Shown one piece after another: positions 1 to 10,564 of a DNA stretch of 64,000 nucleotides (the first letter of the stretch is position 1; each line of letters begins with the position of its first letter). Position numbers and translations under genes: made by a program. The notes under the pieces were generated by a model that was given only the letters and a program-made list of their open reading frames with translations, ran no database searches and had not been told where the DNA came from. Location of the stretch: positions 112,032,827-112,096,826 of the forward strand of contig OZ021722.1 in assembly GCA_963978545.1 (NCBI GenBank), written 5' to 3'. The DNA comes from Linyphia triangularis. Taxonomy: Eukaryota; Arthropoda; Arachnida; Araneae; Linyphiidae.

Positions 1-1182
1 GATTTATACGAAGAAGACGAAAAGTTACAATTTTTCAATACATACGAAGAGTTTTATAACTTAAACATACATTTATTGAAGTGAATAAGTTTCAGTATTT
101 AAATATACATATTGATTTGAAAAAAATTCTTTGAAATATATATAAAAAAAAAAAACTTTAAGTGTAAATTGAAATTTTTATAAGTTTTTCGAAATTTATA
201 AGTTTAAGTAAGTTTATAGCGAATCTCAGCGCATTTTTTTTTTTTTATTTCTGATAAAGTACTTCGAAACATTCACATCTTTCAATGTTGTATCTTCTAT
301 ATTTCCAGTAAAACTTCTCGCATTATACATGAATTTCAAGAAATTTGCTATGTCTAAGTTTGGTATTTTTTTTTTTAATGTATAGATATTTCATCATTGT
401 CATTCTATGATAAGATATCAAGTTGGTTCTTAATAAGAAAGAGTGTATTTTCTTGTCATAAGCAAGAAAACGAAGTTAATATAAGTCAATGATAATTCTC
501 AATTACGAATTTCTTGTCGTCTTCAACTTTTTTCAACACATTTCATTCAACTTCTATTTTTACTTCATCTATCACTTTGTCATACTTCTTTACAGTTATA
601 GTATGTATCAGTTCAAGTCACTGTTTAAATTTACATCATTGATTTATTCAGTTCACTCAATCTCTTAGGTCATAATAATTTCATTAAATTTATAAGATTC
701 ATAAAAAAAAAAACCTAATCATTACACATGAACTTAATTTTATTGCACCGGGAAGAAAAACTATAGAAATTTGGACAATAAAAATCTATTACAACAGCTA
801 ATAAATTCAATTTTCGACAAGCATGATAGGATATAAAAATTGTATTTTTTTATTTTTCTGCTAAAGTTTAAGTTCTCTGTTAGACAATAAAACGTTTGCC
901 TAGAATAAAATCATAAATTATTCATCATTTATGTACCAACAGTAAAATTATCATTTACATTTTTGTAGATTTTTCTTTTTAACATGACAATGTTTTACAT
1001 GTAAAGTTTATTTAATAGTAATTTCCGACTTGAAAATGTAGGTAGCATTTATTTTCGATTAGTTTGATTTCAAATGACAAATATATTTCAACATTCGAAG
1101 CATATGCGAGTTATGTGAATAAACCATATGCAACTTAGCTAAATTTCAGTAATTAAGTTGTGAAGTTTTATCTTTGCCATAG
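1..1182 (+). repeat. Left arm of the large inverted repeat
   Basis: Position 1 pairs with 9074 and position 1182 with 7167. Pairing is near-continuous apart from scattered substitutions, homopolymer length changes and one large gap. The arm is AT-rich and carries no coding signal. Divergence between the arms is moderate, so this is an old biological repeat and not a simple assembly mirror. Confidence 0.85.
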
Positions 1183-2860
1183 AAAATACATTTATTTTTA
1201 CTGATTTTTGTTAAGTGCAACGACGATCTTTTACAAAGTATGTCTTCTTGCAACATGAGAAAAGATGCGAAATGATAAGGACTTGTCTGGTATGCTTTCA
1301 ATTCCTTGAGAAATAAATTTAGCTTAACTAGAAGACTTGTTCCGATTCTGAAGTGTGCTATTTCCTATCGTAATTTATAATTTTACATAATACTTGGTTT
1401 AAAAGTTGAAAAAGTTTGCACAAATTTCCTATGTAAGTTCTACTTCACTGAAAAGTTATCGGTCACAAGCAATAAAAATTCCACTTTGTTTGATTAATGT
1501 TATGCATGTGTTAATTATCATGTGTAATATCAGTTTTATTTGTGTCTTTCGAAAGCGAGCATTCATAAATTTAAAAGGATATTTCAAACTATTTTCAAAA
1601 TATAAGTATCTTTTACAAGTTTTTTCCGTAATGAACTTTGCTCAGTTATATTAATATTGAATATTCATCTTACAAAATAAGCGTCTTGTAAAACACATTC
1701 CGTTTCAGTTTTCTGAAATTTATGTATAAGTTATTTAGAAATTATGGGTGGAAGTTAAAAATCTCTGTATTAATGATATATTGTCAGCACCTCTCAAATA
1801 AAAAAAAAAATCATGTATAATTTAGTTTGTCCAGATGATGTTCAATTTTACGTAGTAACAAACTCTATATTTTTCAAATTTATGCTAGTTTTTCACAAGA
1901 AAAAAAAATATATTCTTTAAGTTTGCCTAGCAAACTTTTTTCAGTATTTAAATTTTCTAAGTACATTCCATCACATGAGTAGTTAACTATTTCCACTAAG
2001 GAAAATATCTTATTATTTTAGTGTGTTTGATTGATGTTAGATTTTTATGTTTCTGATTGGTGATTTGCATATACTCTTTTAAAAACTTTACACAATTCGT
2101 AACATATATGTTAGAAATAATAGTATATCGCATCTGAGATTGAAAAAATTTATAACTATTATCATGTAAAGAAGGTTAAATTTTAAAAACATGTCGTTGA
2201 ATATGAGTGTTACCATGAAAAAAGTTAACTAAATTACTTGTGATTTCCTTTCAGAGTATAAAAAGTTTCTTTCAATTTATCTTAAGATGTTTTAAAAGTC
2301 TTGCAGGTGATTTTCAAAACTTGAATGCATATCTACAATGTATTTAATATCTACAATTTATTTAATATTTTCCCCCAATTCACCTTTCAAGTAAAATAAA
2401 CCTTAGTCAGCATGTATTGCACGAGTTAATACGACACCTTAACGTATATTATTACAAAGTAAATTGTCTAAGTCTTTCTTGAAGTAACATAAATTTCCAA
2501 CTTGTATTGATTTTCCGATTGAAAAGTAGAGGTGAAATTTTTTCTTTGGAGTATCTATAACTAATATTTATTTTAAATCTCTTACTATTTTTCTTCTATG
2601 TAACAATTTTGTTAAGTTTTACCCGTATTGTAGCATATAATCCCACTGAGTTTGAACAATATTCAATGTTTTAAATAATAGAAAAGTTTTCAAGTAGAAA
2701 TGATCTTAAATTCTCCAAGTGAATCATACTTTTTGGAAGAAAGTCCATGCGAATTCTACCTTCACTTACTAATATGTCTTTGAAATCCACTTTATTCATT
2801 CCAAGTTTTCACAAACATTTCATTATGAAAACGGCAAAGTAGGAAAACGATAATCTCAAA
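1183..2860. other. AT-rich core, nothing recognised
   Basis: This is the first part of the core of the inverted-repeat element. The only longer frame (1406-1654) has no family resemblance and low-complexity composition. I see no RNA gene, tandem repeat or transposon end. Confidence 0.5.
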
Positions 2861-3050
2861 GACCTGCTGACACATCACAGCATCACCCGCTGCTTGCGCG
2901 TCGATGCTGTTGTTCTTGCTGTACAAATCTCCCGACCTGTTCCAACAAGTTTTAGCGTGACTCATCCTCCGATCTAAAAATGCCGGCGAATGGCGTATCA
3001 CCTACCGCTACCCTGATTGGCTAATTACCGTCACCTGCTTATCTTCCCAT
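2861..3050 (-). promoter_or_regulatory. GC-richer patch with CCAAT and AP-1-like motifs
   Basis: This patch is clearly richer in G+C than its AT-rich surroundings. Read on the minus strand it has AGCCAATCAGG (CCAAT-box core) and, about 80 nt further on, TGAGTCAC (AP-1 core). That layout would suit a promoter directed leftward. An overlapping 69-codon minus-strand frame (2792-3001) is not a recognised protein. Promoter function is inference only. Confidence 0.25.
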
Positions 3051-4850
3051 TTAAAGATGTGAATTTTATATGTAAAGTGAATTTTTACGCTAATGCTTAA
3101 ATTCTTTGCTATAGAAAGTTCAAGTATGTTAGTTTTTTTTTCTCTTATATGTTACATTTTAAACACATGATACGAAATTTTTACGTTATGTTTATCTTAG
3201 AAATTTTAAGTATATTATTTTTTTTCTTAGTTAACATTAACCTAAGAGTTTAATTGTATATGAAGAGTAAATTGTCACGTTAAAGTTTAAGGATATGATA
3301 TTTTTGTGAGGTAAATTTTCGTGTAAAGGTTAAAATTCTTTATCTTTGAAATTTTTATTCTGTTAAATTTCCCATTATTTAACATTAACCTAAGAAAATA
3401 ATTGTGTATGAAAATGTCGCGTATTGTTTAAATTGTTGTCGAAGAAAGTTTAAGTATGTTATTTTTTTTTCTTCTCTAATTTAGCATTATTCTTACACAT
3501 TTTAAAGATAAAAATTTTATGCGTGAAATAAATTTTCGCATATTGTTTCAATTCCTTACCTTATAAATTTTTAGTATTTCTTTTTCTCTAATTTAGCGTT
3601 ATTCTTACACATTTGAAAGACATAATTTTTATATGTGTGGTAAATTTTCGCGTATTATTTAAATTATTTGCCTTATAAATTTTTAGAGCTTCTTTTTTAT
3701 CTTATTTATCGTTGATATAAGAGTATGATTGTACATGTGAAGTTAATTTTCACGTTCAATTTTAAATTCTTTGCCTTGTAAATTTTTAGTGTTTCTTTTT
3801 TCTAAAAGTTAGAGTTGTCATTATACATTTTAAAGACATGAATGGCAATGTTTGAATTCTTTGTCGTAGAAATTATAGGTATGTTATACTTTCCTCCTGC
3901 AAGTCAAATTTAAAGTCGTGATTTTTATGTGTAAAGTAAATTTTTGCGTTAATGTTAAAGTTATTTGTCGTAGAAAGTTTAAGTATGTTACTTTTTTCTT
4001 TTATTCAGCGATATTTTAAATACATGATTTTTATATATGTAGTAAATTTTCACTCAAATGTTAAAATTATTTATCGTAGAAATTTTAAGTATGCTAATTC
4101 TTCTTACATGTCACATTTTAATGTCGTGATTTTTATATGTGAAGTAAATTTTTACGTTAATGCTAAAGTTATTTGTCGTGCAAAGTTTAAGTATGTTAGT
4201 TTTTTTTTCTTTTATTTAGCAATATTTTTACATATTTTAAAGACATGATTTTTATGTATATAGTAAATTTTCGCGTAAAGGTTAAATTTATTTGTCGTAG
4301 AAATTTTAAGTATGCTAATTCTTCTTACACGTCACATTTTAAAGTCGTGATTTTTATATGTGAAGAAAATTTTTTACGTTAATGTCAAAGTTATTTGTCG
4401 TATAAAGTTTAAGTATGTTACTTTTTTTTCTTCTTTTATTTAGCGATATTTCTACATATTCTAAAGTTGGGATTTTTATGTGTAAAGTAAAATGTTACGT
4501 TAATGTTAAAGTTATTTGTCGTAGAAAGTTTAAGTACGTTACTTTTCTCTTGCATGTCATATTTTAAAGTCGTGATTTTTATATATGAAGGGAATTTTCG
4601 AGTAAAGGTTAAATATTTATCTTAGAAATTTTAAGTAAGTTACTTTTTTTCTCTTATTTAGCGATATTTTTACTCATTTTAAAGTGATTTTTATGTGAAA
4701 AGTAAATTTTTTACGTTAATGTTAAAGTTATTTATTTTAAAGAGTTTAAGTATGTTACTTTTTTCTCTTATTTAGTGATATTCGTACACATTTTAAAGAC
4801 ATGATTTTTATTCGTAAAGTAAATTTTCACGTTCACTTTTTTTATAAGTT
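3050..4850 (+). repeat. Tandem array of ~110-bp units in ~220-bp dimers
   Basis: About fifteen units each contain a version of gtcgtagaaa followed by tttaagtatgtta. They recur near 3100, 3437, 3865, 3967, 4075, 4177, 4294, 4397, 4517, 4620 and 4732. In the better-preserved half, two subtypes alternate: one continues with ttcttcttacatgtcacatt, the other with tatttagcgatattt. Like units are therefore about 220 bp apart. The left part is more degraded. The unit is AT-rich and non-coding; frame 3952-4248 is only the array read through. Confidence 0.85.
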
Positions 4851-4975
4851 TATTTTTTATAATAATAATAATAAAATCTGATAATTATTACTAAATATTA
4901 TCTTTATATTTAATAAATCTCATAATTACTCCAATTGCAACAACTGTCTACGCTAAAAACCCATTCGCTACACTA
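4851..4975. other. AT-rich spacer with a TAA/AAT microsatellite
   Basis: A short spacer between the tandem array and the promoter-like block. It contains an (ATA)n-like run near 4860-4875 and nothing else recognised. Confidence 0.5.
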
Positions 4976-5332
4976 TGACGTCACGAACAAATTATCTATC
5001 ACTTTAACTGTTTCAAGCAAGATCGTTACACAACAACTCAACTCGCAAACGCGTTGAAGCGTGTTGAAACATCCCTAGTCTCGCTCCCCTCCCTTCTGAC
5101 GGGTCGATAGTCAGTAGCACCCTCTACCGTGAAACCTGATTGGTCGGTGAAGTCACGTGATCACCCCTCATATATAGACGCTACCGGTTGCCGTCTCGCC
5201 ATTTCTACTTAGATACCTGAGTGTGAAAGACGTGTTTAATACTTCGTGTTTTTTTTCTCATCGCGATTTTGTTCGTACTTGTGTAGTTATTCACAGTTAT
5301 TTTAGCTTCGCAGATTTCGTTTCGATTATTCG
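4976..5332 (+). promoter_or_regulatory. RNA polymerase II-type promoter and untranslated first exon
   Basis: In order the block has TGACGTCA (4976-4983), a CCAAT box in reverse (gattgg, ~5138), an E-box (tcacgtga, ~5153), and a TATA box (tatatag, 5171-5177). A plausible start site follows about 25-30 bp downstream near cgccatttct. A consensus splice donor, cg|gtaagt, has its GT at 5333-5334. Bases 4976-5050 resemble a diverged copy of the ~157-bp unit tandemly repeated at 6280-6990. Candidate acceptors follow at about 5580 (tttttttttcag) and about 6110 (gttgcag). No long open frame follows, so the transcript may be non-coding or its body may be lost. Motifs are seen; activity is inferred. Confidence 0.5.
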
Positions 5333-5368
5333 GTAAGTGAATTTTTAAACATCTTCTCACTCCAACAA

Positions 5369-5461
5369 ACCAAGAGAGCCTTGTCGGCCTATGACGACAA
5401 GCGCTATCTGCTGGAAGATGGCATAACCAGCTATGCCTATGGTCACTTCAAAATTCCTTAA
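5369..5461 (+). pseudogene. C-terminal coding tail, possibly of a type B DNA polymerase-like mobile-element protein
   Basis: Thirty codons ending at TAA (5459-5461) read like real protein, unlike the surrounding low-complexity frames. The core is SAYDDKRYLLEDG followed by TSYAYGH. From memory of arthropod mobile-element proteins, a DDKR...DG...YGH ending is found at the C-terminus of some type B DNA polymerase-like (Maverick-type) proteins. That assignment is weak and needs a search. The tail lies just after the splice donor at 5333, with no matching upstream coding region, so only the last part of a gene survives. It could be an intron-embedded remnant or a 3' exon. Confidence 0.35.
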
Positions 5462-6279
5462 ATCATTCATTTAATCGTTAAATTTTTTTTATTTTTTTAT
5501 CTCTTTAAGCCTTAATTTAACTAAAATATTACTTTAACTAAATTTTTAAAAACTTATTTAACGTTAATTTTTTTTTTCAGGATTTTGTATGTGATCATTA
5601 AATTTAATTCATGAGAGAAATATACGTTCTCACAAGTCTTCTTTTCAGATTTTTTAAAATTTAAAATTGTTTAGGATTTAAGGTAATGATGTCTTCTTAT
5701 AAGATATTATTGGATGGTTGGTTAGTGACCTCATATTTCAAGGAAATATACGTTCTTTGGAATAAGTTTTTTTTTTTTTTGATAGGGTGGAGTGAGGCGG
5801 TACCAATTCTTCCTAAAAGAGGTATCGGGCTGGAGGAGGGTCCTCACTTTTAAAATTTAAATTCAAAATAATTAACATTTTCTAAAGTCTTTCAAATTAA
5901 CTTATTCAAAATTGGTTAGGGAAGGGGGGTGGGTAGATGAGTTACCATGAAGGCAACGTCCGATAGTCGATATTTTAACAATTGTTTGGTAAAATATTGA
6001 AATGTCACGTGTAGCTCGGGGTTAGGGTTCTTTAGACCCTTAGCAAATGGCCTTCCTCTTATTAACTTTTCAAATTTAACATTTTTTTTTTTTGTGTAAC
6101 TTTGTTGCAGGTATTTTAACTTGGCTAAAGGATATGTAAGTAACTCGCTAGAAAACCAAACAGTCAATCAGGAGTTAACTTTTGGTCACATGTTTAAAAC
6201 TTATCAATCACCAGCGAGCATTTAGCTGACCGATCAGAACTCGTTGCCAACACCTGAAAACTAAATTTGGTATATATCC
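5462..6279. other. Intron-like stretch with candidate acceptors and a micro-exon
   Basis: Pyrimidine-rich acceptor-like sequences end near 5580, 5650 and 6110. After the last one, 23-24 nt are followed by a donor-like atgtaagta near 6134, which would make a very small exon. A minus-strand frame (5916-6167) is unrecognised. GT-rich text such as ggggtgggtagatgag around 5925 is not otherwise explained. Confidence 0.25.
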
Positions 6280-6990
6280 AATGTTATCACCACTTAAAAC
6301 GTAAATCTTAACATAGAATGACGTCATACCCACTGTGACGTCATTAGTAAAAATACCTATCACTCTACCTTATTCGTTTAGAAGCAGCCCTAGAACAATT
6401 CAGCTCCATCTTAAAGGTAAATTGAAACTAAAAAGTGTTGCCATCGCTCTAAACTTTGATATAAAACACATTATGACGTCATACCTACTGTGACGTCACG
6501 CAATAAAAACCTATCACTCTAACTTATTCATTTACAAGCAGTCCTAGAACAACTCAACTCTATCTTAAAGGTAAATCGAAACTAAAAAGTGTTGCCATCG
6601 CTCTAAACTTTGATATAAAACAAATTATGACGTCATACCTACTGTGACGTCATGCAATAAAAACCTATCACTCTATAACTTATTCGTTTACAAGCAGTCC
6701 TAGAACAACTCAACTCCGTCTGTTAGATAAAACCGAAACTAAAAAGTGTTGCCACCACTCAAAACTTTGATATAAAACACATTATGACGTCATATCTACT
6801 GTGACGTCACGCAATAAAAGCCTATCACTCTAACTTATTCGCTAAGAAGCAGTCCTAGAACAACTCAACTCCGTCTGCTAGATAAACCGAAACTAGAAAA
6901 AGTGTTGCCACCACTCAAAACTTTGATATAAAACACATTATGACGTCATTCCCACTGTGACGTCATACACAAACAGCTTATAATGAAACC
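6280..6990 (+). repeat. ~157-bp tandem repeats, each with paired TGACGTCA sites
   Basis: Paired perfect TGACGTCA octamers begin at 6319/6336, 6474/6491, 6628/6645, 6785/6802 and 6941/6958. Members of each pair start 17 bp apart, and the pairs recur every 154-157 bp. Between pairs the unit holds tatcactctaacttatt, an agcagtcctagaacaact element and aagtgttgcca. The palindrome is the consensus CREB/ATF site. Ten sites in 650 bp is far beyond chance in AT-rich DNA. The block looks like an amplified enhancer or spacer module related to the promoter at 4976. Confidence 0.85.
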
Positions 6991-7020
6991 GAAACTAAAA
7001 CAACAACAGGAGGGGAACAA

Positions 7021-7150
7021 CTCCACTCCACTTCCGGGCACGTGACTTCCGGTGACGGCATATCCTGTGACGTCATATCCGGTCACGCCCCCTTCCGGTC
7101 ACGTCATCGTCCCCCGTCCCGTCGCTCGGTCGCTCCATGGCTTCGGATCG
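7021..7150 (+). promoter_or_regulatory. GC-rich block with ETS-, E-box- and CRE-like sites
   Basis: This block abuts the right arm. CTTCCGG (ETS core) occurs at about 7031, 7046 and 7092, with a related tatccgg at about 7076. CACGTG is at about 7040 and TGACGTCA at 7068-7075. It is GC-rich against an AT-rich background. It resembles a TATA-less promoter or enhancer boundary. No gene starts directly after it; the right inverted arm does. Confidence 0.45.
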
Positions 7151-7166
7151 GCCTTTTTTAACTACT

Positions 7167-7981
7167 TATGGCAAGGATAAAACTTCACAACTTAATTACT
7201 GAAATTTAGCTAAGTTGCATATGGTTTATTCACATAACTCGCATATGCTTCGAATGTTGAAATATATTTGTCAGTTGAAATCAAACTCATCGAAAATAAA
7301 TGCTATCTACATTTTCAAGTCGGAAATTACTATTAAATAAACTTTACATGTAAAACATTGTCATGTCAAAAAGAAAAATATACAAAAATGTAAATGATAA
7401 TTTTACTGTTGGTACATAAATGATGAATAATTTATGATTTTACTCTAGGCAAACGTTTTATTGTCTAACAGAGAACTTAAACTTTAGCAGAAAAACGAAA
7501 AAAATACAATTTTTATATCCTATCATGCTTGTCGAAAATTAAATTTATTAGCTGTTGTAATAGATTTTTATTGTCCAAATTTCTATAGTTTTTCTTCCCA
7601 GTGCAATAAAATTAAGTTTATGTGTAATGAGTAGGTTTTTTTTTTTTTTTTTTTTTTATGAATATTATAAATTTAATGAAATTATTATGACCTAAGAGAT
7701 TGAGTGAACTGAATAAATCAATGATATAAATTTAAACAGTGACTTGAACTGATACATACTATAACTGTAAAGAAGTATGACAAAGTGATAGATGAAGTGA
7801 AAATAGAAGTTGTGTGAAATGTGTTGAAAAAAGTTGAAGACGACAAGAAATTCGTAAATGAGAATTACCATTGACTTATATTAACTTCGTTTTTCTTGCT
7901 TATGACAAGAAAATACACTCTTTCTTATTAAGAACCAACTTGATATCTTATCATAGAATGACAATGATGAAATATCTATAC

Positions 7982-8015
<34 letters not shown>

Positions 8016-9074
8016 CAAACTAAGACATAGCAAATTTCTTGAAATTCATGTATAATGTGAGAAGTTTTACTGGAAATATAGAAGATACAACATTGAAAGA
8101 TGTGAATGTTTCGAAGTACTTTATCAGAAATAAAAAAAATAAAAAAAAATGCGCTGAGGTCAGCTATAAAAAATTTTAGGAGAAAGTTTAAACAAAATTT
8201 AAAATCAAACATGCTTTTAAGTGGGAACACATATATTAAAACTATAGCACATTAAACAATTTATATTATGTCATCTCAGTTGTATCAAACTGAATAACAT
8301 GAAAAACAACCACAAACTGAATAAACATGAAAATTATCAATATATGTGGAAAAGTTTCCTTTTTTCACATATAAAAAAATAACACATTGACATACGTTAA
8401 GATCACGAAACATGCGTAATCATATACCGATAAGAGCAACCAATGTTGCCGGGATATATTCACGTGATGGTCAATATCCCATGAATAAATTGATTGATTG
8501 AATTTCTAATGCTAATTCCAATAGTATTCCACGTAACTTCAACTTTATATGTTACACTATAGCTATATTTATTTTTCAAATATATTGACTTTCGAAAAAT
8601 CATCCTTCAATATAAGAATGATCATAGTAAGAATAAAAGAAAAGATACTGAGCATTGATTTAAAGTGTATTTATTTCGACTTAGCAACAAATCATATGCT
8701 TGAAACGAAAATTGCTTCGAACCAAAGAATAACTATCCAATTTCATTGATTCCTACAAGGAAATTTTTCTCATCTATAGTAATTGAATTTTTTTTCTCAT
8801 ACACATTATAAGTGTTGTCCAATCAGGTGTAGAATAGTTGAAGATATCCGACCTCTTTCTAAATATTAATAAGTCACTGTTGAAAAACTTATAAAAATTT
8901 CAATTTACACTTAAAGTTTTATTTTTATATATATATATATTTCAAAGAATGTTTTCAAGTCAATATATATATTTAAATACTGAAATTTATTCACTTCAAT
9001 ACATGTATGTTTAAGTTATAAAACTTGTCGTTCGTATTGAAAAATTGTAACTTTTCGTCTTATTCGTATAAATC
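7167..9074 (-). repeat. Right arm of the large inverted repeat
   Basis: This is the reverse complement of 1-1182, but about 700 bp longer because of extra sequence at about 8173-8880. It contains a run of about 28 A at 7984-8011 where the left arm has a much shorter T run. Short reading frames in it (for example 7976-8230 and 8549-8749) have no recognisable protein content. Confidence 0.85.
8173..8880. other. Arm-specific extra segment (~700 bp)
   Basis: The left arm has about 22 nt between the two sequences that flank this segment, while the right arm has about 710. It is therefore either an insertion here or a deletion on the left. It is AT-rich, with no clear terminal repeats or target duplication and no recognised coding content. 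Confidence 0.5.
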
Positions 9075-10391
9075 GATAACTTATACACTAGTTCTTCATC
9101 AATTAATCTACTAAGTAAATCTTTCAAAGGTAAAAACATACTTATAGCTTTGCATTTGTAATATGTTAGATTTTACATGTTTCTCGTGAAAGTTACACAA
9201 TTAATTTTATTTCCATGCAAGACATTTAAACATTTATTTTCATGGAAAACATATACAATACACAATACATACACAATAGGAAGATCGTATTTAAAATTTT
9301 TTTTATGGCAATACCCCCCCCCCCCCAAAGGGAAAAACTGAAGAAAAAACATTAAAAATAGAAGAGAATTCAAATTTGTCAAAGATAGGATTTTTAAATT
9401 TGATTTAGTGATGAGGTATCGTTAAATGAGAATATTTGTAAACAAACATAACACACCTTTAACAACCATAACAACTTTAACACCATAACAACTTTCACAT
9501 AACATACCTTTAAAAACGAGTTTTCAAATTCATTTTCTAATCACAATGGATGTTATATTTATTTTTAATAAAAAGCAGTTGAATGTGACGTACATTATGC
9601 ATAAATTTCTTTTGTGTTAATATAAGCAACTAAAGTAATCTGGCAACTAAAGTAATCATAGCCAACTCTATAAGATGCCCTCCGTATTCCCTGGAAAGTA
9701 AGCATCACATAGAGGGCAACGTGAGTGGTTTCGGCGCCAATCCAATAGGAATGGCGTTTTTCTAGAATTCTTATCCAACATATTTCCGTATGAACATAAG
9801 GAGCCTGTTTTTCATATTCTTTCAAGATAAAACTAATGTATATTAAACAAATCAACAAGTAAATTTAATATTATTAGTTAACAATCAGTAAAAGGTGTTC
9901 ATCTTATAGTGTGGAAATCGTAAGAAATAACTCTATTTTGAAAGAAAAATTTCTAAATCAAATTAGAAAACTTTTCATTTACCATCCCCATTAGTATGAT
10001 AACAAAACTTTAGGCAGGAAATGCATTATTAAATCTGCAAAAAAAAATATTCTTGTTCTGCTGAAAGTAACAAAAGTAGCTAGAATAATTACATTTTAAT
10101 GTAAATTTTTTTATTATTGTAAAAGAAATATAAACTCTCATACTTTTTTTAATATTTTATCCACTGTCTAAGAAATGTAAACACAAAATTTGATCTTCGT
10201 TTGGTTCTTTGGTTTGACATTTTCTACCATATTCGTTTACTGTAAGCGGATTGGCTGAAAAAGTAAAATGCGCAGTTTACCGCTTCTATCATCCAATCAA
10301 ACCTTTGTTTATTTTCTATTTTCGCACACTAACCACTCAGCTAGCGACACCTGTGGCGGTTTGGGGAAACATATCTGATATCTCTGATTCT
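9075..10391. other. AT-rich stretch with a C13 tract and an unidentified coding-like patch
   Basis: A run of thirteen C lies at 9314-9326. On the minus strand, 9640-9800 is less AT-biased and reads with mixed amino-acid composition (for example EKRHSYWIGAETTHVAL), which could be a decayed exon or mobile-element fragment. I cannot name it. A short direct repeat (caactaaagtaatc) lies near 9630-9656. Confidence 0.3.
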
Positions 10392-10493
10392 ATGGGAGAT
10401 TCTTCAATTCGTAGGGCACAGGTATTGGATACTATAGAAGATAGAAGTCGGCTTTGGTTTAATTGATCCAAAACAAGGCGGTGTATTTGTAAT
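10392..10493 (+). other. Possible first exon of an unknown gene, frameshifted
   Basis: From ATG at 10392 the frame reads MGDSSIRRAQVLDTIEDRSR with balanced composition, then meets TGA at 10465. In the next frame the reading continues sensibly (FGLIDPKQGGVF) to a consensus donor, aat|gtgagta, at 10494. Upstream is a short GC-richer segment (ctagcgacacctgtggcgg). This pattern suits a decayed or sequence-error-bearing exon. I do not recognise the protein, and chance remains possible. Confidence 0.22.
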
Positions 10494-10564
10494 GTGAGTA
10501 TACTTTTTATATTAAATATCAAAAGGTAGTGCTGAGTAAAAGTCTTTTTTGTTCACCGTTATAC

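Larger units (their letters stand above)
1..9074. mobile_element. Large inverted-repeat element (arms at least 1.2 kb)
   Basis: Bases 1-1182 reappear as reverse complement at 7167-9074. The two arms enclose about 6 kb of sequence found nowhere else in the window. The left arm is cut by the window edge, so neither true outer end nor a target duplication can be seen. Inside are no intact genes: an AT-rich stretch, a GC-richer patch, a tandem array (3050-4850), a promoter-like block (4976-5332), a short coding tail (5369-5461), and TGACGTCA-rich repeats (6280-6990). Very long terminal inverted repeats are typical of Maverick/Polinton elements and of foldback elements; which of these applies is inference. 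A host inverted duplication is the alternative. Confidence 0.7.

Noticed and set aside
5916..6167. 83-codon minus-strand frame
   Set aside because: No recognised family, lysine-rich from A/T tracts, and it crosses candidate splice sites of the other strand.
1..9074. Inverted repeat as a simple assembly mirror artefact
   Set aside because: The arms differ by many substitutions, homopolymer lengths and a ~700-bp segment, which an artefactual mirror would not show.
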